Assembly: GCF_964355755.1 (NCBI RefSeq)
Contig: NC_092679.1
Location: 4,032,001-4,096,000, forward strand
Origin: Antedon mediterranea
Lineage: Eukaryota > Echinodermata > Crinoidea > Comatulida > Antedonidae
Direction of reading: 5' to 3'
DNA: 64,000 bases
This document shows, one piece after another, positions 12,796-27,700 of the stretch; the first letter of the stretch is position 1; each line of letters begins with the position of its first letter. The notes below the pieces were generated by a model. It made no database searches. It was not told the origin of the DNA and worked only from the letters and a program-made list of their open reading frames with translations. The translations under genes and the position numbers were made by a program.

Positions 12796-15700
12796 GTAAG
12801 GTAGTGAGTCCGTGGGCTAGTCTGTTGTACTAGCCCCATGCAATTTGCTAGCCCAAAAAAATTACCATTATGACGATTATAAATCCATACTCGAGTATAA
12901 TCCCACCCCATAGTTTTTGCTAAATTCAAAACTTTGGTAAATTTTTGTTCATACAATTAAAGTACTATAATCCCACCCTCTGATTTTAGCCAAATTTTAT
13001 ACCTTGGTCCATGGGACTATATTTGGTCATAGGTTATAGTAAGGTACTAAATCAATCTCTTGACAGGTGTCGTTGTTTGCCAAACATTATTTGTATTTTT
13101 TAATAAATTATTATGATTTGTGATCATTCAAAAACACACTATCCCCTGTGAGGATCAATAGACATTTGATTGTCAATTTGAATAGCTTATTTACATTGGG
13201 CATAAACAGTTTATATATCCCGAGGGGCTCCTGAGGGTCTATAGACCCTAATTGACACTAAATAGCCTTATCACAATATTACTATGCTATTCAAACTGAC
13301 AGTTTTATAGTGTACTCGCTGTAAAAATGTTACTGTCTGTCAATGTCAGAAAACTAACTACACATTAGATTTAAACTATACATACACCTGAATTGACCAG
13401 ACAATGTATTTTTCGGATGTAGATGTAGTATAACTAGAATACTGAACTCTGACTACATAAAATAGCATGGTCTGTTTTATGCCTAGCTTACCTGGATAAA
13501 CCGAAAATGCTCTATTCTTCTCGAAGAGCGAGATATACTCGAAAACACCCTCTCCATAAATGGTACAGTCCAAAAATATAAAACAACGCACATAAAACAC
13601 TACAATTGAATTTGAATAACTTTTGGAATTATTTATTCCTGATGTTGACATGACATGACAATCACATTAAATTGTAATTCACAAAAAAGTCATTTGGTTT
13701 ATTCCACGAGATTATGCTACCATGGCGATAAATTACAATCAATGAAATCACACATGTTGTTATCGCTCAGAAGATTAGAATATTCTTATTGTGGTATTAA
13801 AATAGCTACAGGGATGTGGTTACATTGGTGAAGACAAAAGAAATTGAAAACCATCAGTTAACATGGCTTTATTGGATGTTTATCAAGTCCTTTTGTCGTG
13901 TCTGTTGTTTTTGTTAATGATCTTGAAAAGTAAAAGTGAAGCTATTTTCATTGTTGAATAGTCCTTCTTGATGGTAAGCTAAAGCAGCAGTCCTACATCT
14001 TACCACAGCGACCTGTTTTAAATTAAAGATGTATTGTCCCCCAAAAACATGAAAAATGAAGATTAATTAAATCAGACTTTGAATAGTTTATTTTGTAGTT
14101 TTAATAAAGTTAATCACTTCTGTAGAAAAAAAAAAAGAAACCGCTCAAAAAATGTTTTCACTTATAAAATAACATGATAAATAGATAAATTTATGGAACG
14201 CCGTTTACGCAACATTTCAATGATATGAATTTTATGACGCGATATGTGAATGAAATGCATCGATATGAATTGAATGGCGCGATATATGAATGAAATGTTT
14301 TGAATTGAATGCTTTGAATTGAATGTTTTGAATAAAATGTTTTGAATGAAATTTTTTGAATGAAATGTTTTGAATTGAATGTTTTGAATAAAATGTTTTG
14401 AACGAAATGTTTTGAATGAAATGTTTTGAATGAAATGTTTTGAATGAAATGTTTGAATTGAATTGAAAAGTCAAACTATTGGTGGCGTATGTCATTCCCG
14501 CTCGCGATTTTTTTCTCAACCTCTTAGGCCTAAGCGTGGGTACCCTCATCTCCTTTCCACGCTGCCTTTACAGAGAATCCTAAAGCCTGGCGCACACTAG
14601 AGCTTTCGGCTGAGCCAACTGGCACGAGTAACACTTGGCTCACTAAAAAATTTGCCGCAAACTATGTTCGCGTTCTATCGGACGCACACTAAACGTCTTG
14701 AGTACGCGATTTTCTGATTGGATAATTACTTACTACGCTATACAGCACGCGCTGAAATATCATAATAAATCAGAACATGTCATGCGCAGTGGAATTTTTT
14801 AGTGAGCAGGAAGCTCACGTTCGGCGCACACTTGAGGAAAATGGCACGCGTGCCAAAAAATATTAAACACGATAGATATTTTCCTCAGCGGCACGCGTGG
14901 CCGATTCCTCACGAAATCCCCGGCGCACACTTGAGGCAAGTGTTACTCGTGCCAGTTGGCTCAGCCGGAAGCTCTAGTGTGCGCCGGGCTTAACAGACCT
15001 GGGTTCGGAAATATGTATTCCAATGTTTCAGGTCTGTTAGGATTCTCTGTAAAGGATCCATATTGATGACACCGTGGAAAGGAGATGAGGGTACCCAGGC
15101 TTAGGCCTAAGAGGTTAAAACAAAATCGCGAGCGGGAATGACATACGCCGCCAATAGTTTGACTTTTCAATTCAATTCAAACATTTCATTCAAAACATTT
15201 CATTCAAAACATTTCATTCAAAACATTTCGTTCAAAACATTTCATTCAAAACATTTTATTCAAAACATTCAATTCAAAACATTTCATTCAGTATCTCGCG
15301 CCATTCAATTCATATCGATGCATTTCATTCACATATCGCGTCATAAAATTCATATCATCAAAATGTTGCGTAAACGGCGTTCCATATAAATTGACTGGCA
15401 GCCAATTTGACAATTTTTTGCTTTAAATTACAGTTTTTTTCAGGTAAATATATTTTGTTTCGATTTAATTTTTGGTCAAAGTGGATACCTATAATGGGAA
15501 ATTAAAATTGCATATTCAACAACAAAAAATGTAAAAAAATATTTTTCATGGGCACAATGCATCTTTAACTTGTTTGATATATTAATTTTGAATATAGACA
15601 TTCTACTTAGTGATAAGAACGTTTGGTGTGTTTTGGACATTCCCAACATTATTATTATTTTTAGTACATATACTTCATTTTCACAAAATGACCAACACAA

Positions 15701-18700
15701 TTAATGATGTTGACCACTTGAAAATATTGACTGTTTGAAATGTAAGTTTTACACTATAAATTAGTACTAATTAGCCCTTATTTCTTTCATTATTCTGTGG
15801 ATATTACTAATTGTAACCTTGCCAATTGCTGTATTATGCCAGACTTATTTTATAGCATAGCCTAAGGGTATATGTGTCACTTTTACACCTTTTACAATTT
15901 TCATTCATAGCTGCCTCTCTCCATGGAGTATTGTCAGGCATACTTTGTAATATTAGGGCTGTACAGCCAAAACCCGAATACCAGAGTCCTGGGTTAAAAT
16001 CCTGTCAGATGCCAGGATTTTTTTTCTTCTAACAGAACAACTCCACTTGGAATAGGAAGTTGTTTTTGTTTGTGTAAGGTATCTCGTATCTGCTTTATTA
16101 TCCACTAGCCTTAACAGCTATGTGTTTATCTGGCCCCTCCAAACTGTTCAAATCATGGATTCCACATTTTTATTTTAATTATAACCAGAACGAAAAAGTT
16201 TCCTATTTACTCGCCAGTATTGTCTATCTGATCTTCATGCAAAGGAAGAGGAGTTGCACGGAAAGAATAAAAACCATTTTATAACCTCAGTTTCCTCTGG
16301 TCCAATAACAAACTGATGGTGTAGAGACAAAAGTCAATGTCCGAGGACATTGTTGAACTACTTATTCATTACAGTATCAGCATGCACAATAATAGATTTT
16401 ATTGGATCATAAAATTCTTTTATGTGAAAATTGAATCCAATGCAAATATCATTGAAATTGCTCAACTGGAAACGAAAAAAAATGTATTAAGTAGTGCCAC
16501 AAAGTTATATTTAATTTAACATTTGATAGACATACAGTAGTATTGTCATAGGTTAAAATATCGTGCCTATTGGTAACTTTGGTTTGTATATTTAGTTTTA
16601 CAATGTAATGTATTGAAAGTTATTAACATCAACAATACTGATACGTTTTTCATTGCTCTTTGTCAAGTGATTGCATTTATTCATAATCATGTCATTTCTA
16701 AAAATGCTATACATTACTGTATGTACAGTACTGTATATTAAATTCTATCTTGTAAATTTACACACATACTATACACTTGTTCAAGTGTCTATCAATTGGT
16801 ATTAAAATTTAGAACTTATTTAATAACAAAAACCTTTATAAAAACCACTTTTGCATTGAAATCAAGGAAAAATAACATAGAAAATATAAAGTCTTGAATA
16901 CTTTTCAAAATATGGTTGCTAATTTTACTGTTAAAAGGAAATGTAAATTATTATTGTATACATTCAACGCACATTTTATTTTGTTTAAAATAACGACTAA
17001 ACCAAACCGATATTTCTTTTTACACAGATTACCGACAATAATGAGAACGTATGCAGTCTGAACAAAAACATTTATAAAACCACTTTTTCATTAAAATCAA
17101 TGAAAAATAATTTGTTAAAGTCTTGAATACATTAAAAAAAATATGGTTTCTAATGTTACTATTAAAAGGAAATGTACATACATTCAACGCACATAGATTT
17201 GTTTATTAACGACTAAACCAAACCAATATTTCTTAAACAGATAACCGACAATAATGAGAACGTATGCAGTCTGAACTGGGGTGAATTTGTGGACATGTCG
17301 ATGGAACAGATAGATTTACAATCTCGAAATATGTTCAGTCATATGAAACGAATCGTCAAGGAAAGAGATAATTACTCGGAGGTAAGATGAGTATTTTAAT
17401 TTTATGTATGTGAATGAAAAGTTAGCTCTGTCCACACTATCAAACTTCATGTGACAAAAAAATGTGATGTGCCCATATAAGGACATGATGATGTCATATC
17501 ACTTCTATATTAGGCATATCACTACCATATATGGGCACATCACACTTCTTTCGTCAAACTAACTTGATAGTGTACTGTAGACAGAGATTTAGGGTGGGTG
17601 TTTACAAGGAAAGGGAGACCTACAAGAAGATCATGAATACAAATAAAAGTCAACTGAGAGATCTTCGACGTGCGATTGAAACATTGTTGATACAAATAAT
17701 GTATACCGAAGATCGTTAAATTTTAATCGATACCCCACACGATATGAAACTGTTCAATTCAATGCGGTAATTGCTCATAAAATTTGGCGTTTAAGAACGC
17801 GCCGGGCCTTTGGGAGAATCAATATCGGAATCTTATGAGCTTGCTCAGCCGTTTCAAATGTTTAAAGATAAAAATCGTTCAAGCATGTTAATAAATGCAT
17901 AATGTATTGGAAGGCTTGTGTGTACAGGATTATTTGCGTAATGCGATTTTGAAACAAATATTCCTGGTATTTAAAACACAAACAAGAAAATAAACTATTT
18001 AATATTTTATTTAATATTCTATTCTATTTTAAATAATAAGAAATAAATATGAACATACAACTGTAAATATTTAATTGATATTACACCTCGGAAAGCTAAA
18101 CAATTTTTTCAGTTTCCATTATCCTGTACTTGAACTGAACCATAGATTTTATTATTAGATTAGAGTACTGTATATAACGTATTGAACTAGAAACAATATA
18201 CTTTCTACAATTTCCATCATGCTCGAAGGCTAAATGCTAAAAGACATCTGAATTATATAATGTACACAATAATTTTCCTAACTAATGTTAAATTCATCTC
18301 TGCATACATTTGATTAATAGTGGTGATAATCCTGCTTATATTCGTTGTTTAATGCTCGTTATTTTGATGCTTCGTTAAACAAGCAAGTGTTGGACAAGGG
18401 TCAGCAATGGATTATCATCTAATTTTAAATTGTGTACACTTAATACTGTATTTATGCGGCATGATTTTACTATAGCATAGGTCATTCAAAGGTCGTTTTA
18501 CTATTTATCATGACTATGTGTACAATCCACCTCATAATGAGTAGCTCTGCAAGACTAGTTTGTGCAGATGTTGAAAATTGTGTACACTGAAGCTAAACAG
18601 GCTCATTAGTATGCACCTTTGTTTAAACATAGAATAGTACATTGCAAGTGTTTATTTAATTTATTTTCTCACATTTTCAGACCATTATGGAACTCAGCCA

Positions 18701-21700
18701 AGAGAAGGATTTTCTGCAGGTGCAAATTGAAGGACGCAAAAGCATTTCCCCACCGATGAGCCCCACCGCGAATCGGCATCAAATGACCGTCGAACTGGCG
18801 GAGACGAAAGCTAAGCTTAGACGGACGCGGCAAGAGATGGAAGAGAAAGCAGAACAAGCATTAGAATACAAAGAAGAGCTGGATCGATTCGGTCAGCAAC
18901 TACATAAGCTGCGGCAAGAGGTATAAAACCAAGCTCAGCACTTTCTCTTTTAACGATCTTTCACACCTGTTCCGGTCTGGCGCAGGCAAATCAAATCGAA
19001 TATAAATGTTTCGGTTTCAAGCGACTATGCGTATAACGATTGCCGTATAGCTGCATGAAGCATCTTGAAAATGAAATTGCTGTTCGATTTGATTTGGTGG
19101 CGCCGGAACAGATGTGAAATGGCTTCTTTCTTTCTTTATTTCCATTCATTATACACAATCATAAACATACACAATAAACATAGTACAAAGAGAAAAAAAA
19201 AGAATGGAAAGGGGAAATCTCGGAAGCACAGCTTATATAAAGACCCTTCAGACAATCAATTTCTGACCATTTTAACATGTGCTACTGTGCACTGTATTTC
19301 AATTAATATCTTTGGCTTAAACCACCATCTGACCCATTGACTCTTATGAGTAATAGAAGATACAATGTGAGTCAGTGCGAATGCACCAGAGTGCAAGATG
19401 CGCACAAACCTTTACCTGTGTTTCAATAAATAACGGCATGGTTGTTATGATCTGTTAATACCATGTTTGTCGTCTGTTTACTAACTTAGATACGGACGTA
19501 ATGAATTAATTTCAGTTTCTAATGAAAACGTTATATATCACCTTATTAGATCTTTCAACATCAATTAAGACAGAAAATGCATAATTTGTCAATAAGTTCT
19601 TTCCAACATATTGATTGCTAGCATCGCTTGTCTAGTCATGTCATTGCAGATATGAGAGAGCGTCTTATAGTGGCTGCACTGACATGACATGACCCGTAGG
19701 GGAGAAGCATGTACAGTAGTTGAAAAGTGTATCATCTGAGTCAACAGCGCTTAGAGTCTATTTGTATTTTGCGTTATACAAATTTAAAACCATTAACTTT
19801 AGCTATCGGTATGCTTATACCACCTGCCTTACAGTGAATATATGTCAGCAAATGCCTCCCATAGTTTTGCTATACAATGTGGCTAGCATTCCTTGCAGTC
19901 TAGGCAGTAGGAGTGCTGATAATACCTGCCTGAAGGCCTTATTAAACATGCGTGCCTTACTTAAAACAAATGTTGCTTGGATTATCCGTTGATATACACA
20001 ACAAAGATGTTGCTGGTGACATACTAATTGCTTTAACATGAAAAATAATCAATAAATCTCGAGCAGGAAATAGGACGAAAATGATATCAACATTGAAATT
20101 TACATACAGTATTTCAGATGTGAAATTGAAACCTCTTAAACATAATGAGTTATATTTTTGTCAAAAGATTGTCCAGTGTTAACTCCATCACACTTGATAG
20201 TATTAAGGCTTTTAACAGATCATATGATAGTAACAAGCCCATCAAGAAATATCATCCCACCTTCATATTTTTATGCAAAATCTTCAATGGCAGGTGATAT
20301 AGGCTAAGGTTAAGGGAAAGTGACTTACTGGTTATAATATAATGATTCCTAGCTGTATATAAAACATTTTATCTTCCTTATGTAAACTTGTTCTACACTG
20401 AGTACAACATGTGTGGCTATTACCATGTTAATCCATCTCACCAGAAAGATCTAAGCTGTACAACAAGAGCCACGTGCACAAGATTAATCCAAAACCTGTT
20501 CAGAACCCCCTGGAGTTATGTAGATCCTTTTCTAAAAGATTAAGTTGTTGCCCATATTCCCTGCATTTAATCAAAAGATAATTGTTATTTCCCCCATACC
20601 TGCAAATAACTTTTTTTTCTGTTTCAAAACAAGAGGTTTTGTTATAGCCTGTATTCATGCAAATCCAAAGATAATCCTAGAAATCCAAAGATAATCCAAT
20701 CACCCCCCCCCCCCCCCTCTTTCTATGCAAATAAAAACAAAAGAGCCCCTTCAGATCATACATGTAGTTGGTTTTTTCCTCTCTTCCTTAAATCAAGAGA
20801 GGGTTGTATTGTCAGCCCTAATCCTACAGGTCAAAGGTGAACAGCTTTTACCTATGAAATTGTATGTATTCTGTTGGAGTGAATTTGAAATAATTGAAAG
20901 GCATAAACTTGTTTATTTTGTACTAGACGTACATACAATGCTTAATTCAATGTCAATATTCTAATCTGAGAATGCCTTGAATAGTCTTTTTTATGTCTCA
21001 AATAATCTAATAGTAAAAGCCTAACTATTCTACAGAGTCTAAAGATTTTAGCTGAATTCAACTCCATATATTGAGAACAACCTGTTAGTGTTATGAATGG
21101 TTTTTACACAGCAAAAAGAGCGTTGTATCCAGAATGATATTTCTGAAGCTCTGTCTACACTATTAAACTAGTTTGACAAAAAAAAGTGTCCAAATACGGT
21201 AGTGATATACCCAAATATGACATCATGTCCATATAATGAGCACATCACATTTTGTTGTCACATAAAGTTTGATAGTGTAGACAGAGCTTAATATTTTCTT
21301 GACTATAGTCCAAGTACAAAATTGTACTTTCAGTTTAATGTAGACCTATAATGACCTCTTTCTCCTCCATTAAATTGGTATTTAAATGACCTTTATTCTT
21401 GACATTTATAATTTATAAGTGGAAGAACTTAGGAAATAAATACTTCCATTATGCAATTGGTTACTTCCTATAGGCAGCTAACACAATCAAATTATTGATG
21501 CACTCAATTCAATTCAGTATATGTTTGATTTCATTTACGTTATTCTCAAGTAACATCATGTAAGAATATTTCTCATAAATCATACCATCACATGAAATGA
21601 CCCAATTTTCTCTTATATTTCCAAGATACTGGTAGTTTGCATTTATGCCTTTATTACAGACATATCATCAATCATAAACCATCAAAACTTAGCAATATAC

Positions 21701-24700
21701 AGATTTGGCATAAGGTACAAATGTACAGTGTGTATTTCATAAGTTTCTACTCAAAGTAATAAGCTAAAAATATTTGTATGTGGATATCAAATAAATCCAG
21801 GTTGTGGAATAAAGGTACATTATGTCAATGCGCGAAAAAATAAAAGTCACATAACACAGAAACTGAAATAACTACATTTTTAATTGGTACATAAAATCAT
21901 CTAGTATTAGTAATGTGTTAATAAATCAAATGGCCGATTTGACTACACAAGTTTGACAGCTTTGAAAAAGAAAGATTTATACTTTGCTTGGGAGCAAGAT
22001 ATTACACAAGTTGTGAACCCCAGACACTTTTTACGAGATTAACCCAGATACAATGTGGATCATATCATGGGTAAACATTACAATTTGTAAGATTTTAAAT
22101 GTATCATGTGACGGTCGTATAAAAGTAAGTGAAACAAAAAGGATTTGCAGTGTACTATAAATGACAAATGACTTGTTTTTCACAAACCATGTGACCTAAA
22201 CGAAACTTAAATATATAGATATAATAAATAATATAAGAACCCCTCCTTTGGAACAGCCCTATTAGGGGAACACTTTCCTGTGCAACGAATGAGGGGAACA
22301 TAAGTTTCAACACTACACCCAACTCCTATTCAAGGGACAACCCTATTAGGTGAGCACTTTCCTGTGCAACGAATGAGGGGAACATAAGTTTCAACACTAC
22401 ACCCAACTCCTATTCAAGGGACACCCCTATTAGGGGAACACTTTCCTGTGAAATGAATGAGAGGAACATAAGTTTCAACACTACACCCAACTCCTATTCA
22501 AGGGAAAACCCTTATTAGTAAATTACTTTAGTAAATTACTTTCAATAAATCTATAATTATATTATAATCATGAATCATTCCTGATTCAAATGCAAAATGT
22601 GCAAAATAGATCAAAAACTATACTCGTTTTTTAGTTACGAATATGACTGGTGATATTTGTCAACACGAATACGCTTTACGAATATGAAATGGGGATCAGC
22701 TCAAAAGTTTCACAAATGTGTGACGTATCCGTTTTCGTTATCGTATTTGTAAGGTTGCGAAACCTCCCTAATAAGTGTTAACACTATACCCAGCCCCTAT
22801 TTTAGGGACAACCTATTAAGAAGACACTTTGTTGGGTCCCAAAGGTGTCACCTTAATAGGGTTCTACTTTAATTATAATCAATTTTATTTTACTGATATT
22901 CTTTTTTTTTCTTTGTCAGAATTTAACTTTGGTTCAAGATGCAAGGTCTGCTCGTGTGTACAGAGACGAGCTTGATGCGCTCAAAGAACAAGCCAGTAAA
23001 GTTGACAAGTATGAAATTGAAATCAGTAAATATAGAGAAAGACTCAACGAAATGGAATATGTAAAGAGACGAGTTGAGGTATGCTTTTCAACTTTATCTT
23101 TTCTTAAGCTCTGTCTACACTATCAAACTTTATTTGACAAAAAAACGTGATGTGCCCATTTTAGATGTCATATCACTACCATACAGGATTTGGGCATATC
23201 GCCACCATATTTAGGCACATCACACTTTTTTTGTCAAATTAGTTTGATAGTGTAGGCAGAGCTTTACTTTCAATTAACTTCTAAATAAAAAAAAATGACC
23301 TTATTTATTTGTGCCAAGACCTGAAATAGAAACTCTAATTAATTATTCAAATGAAAGGACGTTTCCTGTATTGTAATCGTCTTGAGCAGTAATTAAAAAA
23401 AGCATAACAAAATAAATTTGCAGATAGACAGAGTATCTTCAATAGAGTTTTTTAACAGGTTTTTTGCAATCTTTAAAGTTAGAAACAATCTGCAATGTTG
23501 TTAGGGTGTGTTTGAATCCAACACTCGGCGGTTGGATGATGGTGATTGTATCATTAGGCAAGATACTTTAGTTACATTTGCCTCTCTCCACCCAGGTGTC
23601 TAAAATGATTACCCGGTTAGATCAAGACAGTACATTGCGCTGGTTACTAGCTGCATTATTATGGGAGTATGTTTCCATACATGTTTGTTCCAAAAAAAAT
23701 GATTGGGATAATAATGTGAGGCGCTTAGAAGCATTATTATGCAATAAACGCTATAACAACGAATATTATTACTATTAAATGTTATATAATTTGACTATAT
23801 TATCAAATAAACAGGTGATTTAAGATAAAAGTCAAGGTAGAAAAGGTTGAACACACCTTTATAAGATATTCATTGTCTTATTTACAATCTTCTTTTCCTG
23901 CCTCGCTTCCTTCCCAATTTCCTGAGCATTAAAAAAAATCTAAAGCAGTTCCCGGTTTACCAAAAGAATTAATGGCGTATAAAGACAAATTGTTTCGAGA
24001 TTTCTAACTTTTAGTGTCTCTTCCAACCGACCGAGTTGTATATAAGTAATTCAGAACAATTTACATCATAGTCATAGTCATAGTCATATATACTTTATTG
24101 TCCATTTCAAAAAACAGAAATGTGATTTGAAAACTGGCAAAATACAAAATATAAATATCAAATACAATTTACAAAAACACAAAACACAAAAAGTTAAGTG
24201 GCTAAAAATAGTTAAAATTAGATAAATATTATTATTATTTAATTGTATTATATGATTTATTATTATATTGCACTAACGATGATTTAAAGTTTATATAAAA
24301 GCATTAAAAATACATGCGTGAGCTATAAAAATAAACAAAAGCGGTTTATTTTTATCTTTGTACTCTGGAGTTATATAAGTGTATAGCATTAGGTACAAAC
24401 GAGCACCTAAACCGTTTTGTTAAGTGCACGTAGTCTTATGCCAGAATTCATGAGGCCAAATTGTTTTTGAAGAGGATGTGTTTCATCATCAATGATACTT
24501 TTTACTTTTTTAAAACTAAATTCCTTGGTAACTATACATTTTTAAGGAATATAAAAATGATTAAAAACAGTTTATGGACAACAAATAGTCAACAGCATTG
24601 CAGAAAATCTCAACTTTAGATTGTTTGGAAGAAATCAAATTTCTATTGATAGTGTAAATGACAGTTATTGCAAGCAAACAAAGGAAATAGAATTGTACAG

Positions 24701-27700
24701 TTATTAGCATAAATAGAGTTAATTGAAATTAACATTTTACAAGATATCTCAATAAATCAAAACCTGTACAAACGTACACATGTACACAATTAGTATGCTG
24801 CAGTATGGTACATATGATTTATGATAGCTATGCATCACAGTATGTTGCGGCAAATTTGAAAGCAATCCTTATATCTATTGCTGTTTTAGTTGTTGAAGCG
24901 GAAGTGAATTCGACCGGTCAAACCCTATGGGAATCTAGATTCATCACATAAAAAGCAATAATAAGCATGTTTATCATCAAAGGTTATTTAGAGGTTAACA
25001 CTATGAATGACTACTATAGATTAGTCTTTATTATCATAAATTACGATTTTTAGATCAAACAATAAAAACGGAAGAGAAAGTTGTATATGTTTCTCCCATT
25101 TGGTGAACACAGATAATAGCATTTTGAATGAAGCTCTGTCTACACTATCAAAGTTCACAAAGTGATACATCATCATCATATAGACATGATGATGTCATAT
25201 CATTACCATATTTGGGCATATCACTACCATCTTTGGGCACATCACACTTTTTTTTGTCAATCTAGTTTCGATAGTGTAAACCGAGCTTAAGGGTAACATT
25301 TCAAAAAATATTGTTTTGCCTAGAATTTAAAATTAACCACAGTCCTATCATTTATTACCTATTAGTATTATACAATGGTAAGTTATAAGAGTTTTACAAA
25401 ATCTAATATCCAAATTTTATCTTCTATTTTCAGGAACTGAGACAAGATAACCAACTTCTTCACGAAACAAACGCATTGCTCCAAGATCAAGTAGAAACGT
25501 TCCAAAGCAAAGGCGACAGAGTGCGAGATTTAGAAGCTGACCTGTTGCGCTACAAATCGCAGATTGACACGCTACAAGAACAGCGCGAGACGGACAATGA
25601 CAAGCTGCAGGAGATGGTTGAAGAGAATGCACGACTGCAAATGGATCATCGACAAAGTTTAAACGAGTCTGCTTCGCTTGGTCATGAACTAGAAATGGCT
25701 AAACTTGTATCGCCATGTACGTAGTATCATAATTTCATTTCAAAAATCTACAATAAGTATTGATACTATTACAGGTACACCAGTAAAATGGTACAGTTTT
25801 TGTTTAAATAAATTGTAAACCAGTAAAGCTTTGTCTATACTATTAAACTTTATGTGACAAAAGTATGTGATGTACTCATATATGGACATGATGATGTCAT
25901 ATCACTACCATATTTAGGCATATCACTACCATATTTGGGCATATCACTACCATTTTTGGGCATATCACTACCTCATCACATGAGACAGAGCTTAAAAGAA
26001 ATCTTTTTACTACATTTTCAAATTTCTACTTTATTTACCTATGATTATATTTATTTCCGTTTTTCTCTTTCAGCTGGTAATTCATTGTCGAAGGAATGCA
26101 ACGATTCGGCTTCGAGTAAAATCGTCAGACTTGAAAGAGAGAACCAAAAGCTGTTGAGTGAGTTACAAACACTGCAAGAAAGCTTCCAGACAGACAGCAA
26201 AGGAAAATTATTACAGAAAGAAAATGAACGACTTTGTCAGAAAATAGAAAAACTTCAAGTGGCTAGTTCGTCAGAGATGCAAAATTTCTTTGATTTAGAG
26301 ACAGAAAACGGAAACCTAAAAAAAGAAAAGGGACAGTTGGAAGAAATGATGCAAACGGAAAAAGAAATGAGTGAAAGACAAGTAAAAGAACTAGAGAACG
26401 AAAACGAACAACTTACTCACACAATCGATACATTACGTGAACGAAATCAGAAAAACGTTGACCACCGGATTAGAGATATTGAAAATGAAAATCGTAAATT
26501 ACACGAAGAAATGAAAGAATCGCAGAATAAATTATCAAAAGTAGAGTTTGATAACAAACAATTGCAAAAGAAACTTGAAACGTTAATAGATAATGCAAAA
26601 AGGTTGGAAGAAATTGAACAATCCCTCTCCGATTCTGTTAGAGAGAACGATAAACTGAATCGAACAGTTGACATGTTGAATATTCGTTGCGATAAGTACG
26701 AGGAATTAGAACGCGAGAACATGGTACTTGAGGTTCAGAAAGATAAACTAGAGAACGAGAAACACCAACAAGAGAAAACTCTTAAGGATCTTAGAGTACA
26801 TTGTCAGAAACTAGAGCAATATGAAGCCGATAATGTCCAGTTGAGATCAAGGTTGCAGACTCTCCAGAAGACACTGGATACTATGAAAGACAACATGTCA
26901 AAAGTTCTGGAACTGGAACACGATAAAGAGGAGTTAGACCGGCAGAATAGACAATTACAAAAATCAATCGTTGCTTTAAAATCGAGCCAAGAAAGAGGAT
27001 CACAATTGGAGGTGGATTATATCGAGCTTGAAACACAGAATAAACAATTGCACAAAGCGATTGAGTTAAATAAATTAAAAATTGAAAAATTAGAAAAGGA
27101 AAATCAAGAATTGGACAATCAGGTGGAAAGATTAAAAGAAGATCTGAAAAAATCGTCAGAATCTCAAAAATTATCCAGTAAAATGGTCGAAGATCTTGAG
27201 AAAGACAACCGTACATTAGAGCTTGAGAAAGAAACAATAGAAAAAGACAAGCGACGGCTAGACAAAGAAAATAATCGCTTGAAAATGTCTTTAGAAGGAA
27301 AAGATAGTGAAATTGATGCAGCCTCCTCAAAGATAGCAACACTTCAACGTGACATAAAGCATACTCAGAAATCAGCAGAAAAGAATAAAGAAATTGCAGA
27401 GCGGGTTAAGGAACTTGAAGTAGAAAACCGTGATCTCTTGAAACAGTCAACACTTGATAAAAAAACTTTGGCAACACTTAGAGAGGTTAGTAGCGTAATT
27501 CTCTCAGTATTCGGTTTATATAGATATTTGACACAACTGTGTGCAATGGGAGCCAATTTATAACCCATCCATTAGAATAAAACCCTCTATTCAGGGGACA
27601 CCGCTATTAAGGTATATTTTACTGTGAGAACAAGGAGCACTATATTTGTTAACACTATTGTCAACCCCTATAATTAAGGAGACATTTGTTTGTTTCCCTG

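Noticed and set aside
14232-14549. Minus-strand frame with [13 protein letters not shown] repeats (and its mirror at 15138-15389)
   Set aside because: Produced by 14-bp repeats in the arms of a foldback element; present on opposite strands in both arms.
26881-27342. 153-codon antisense frame opposite the main CCDC88 exon
   Set aside because: Shadow of a Glu/Lys-rich coiled coil; gives Leu/Phe-rich antisense with no independent support.
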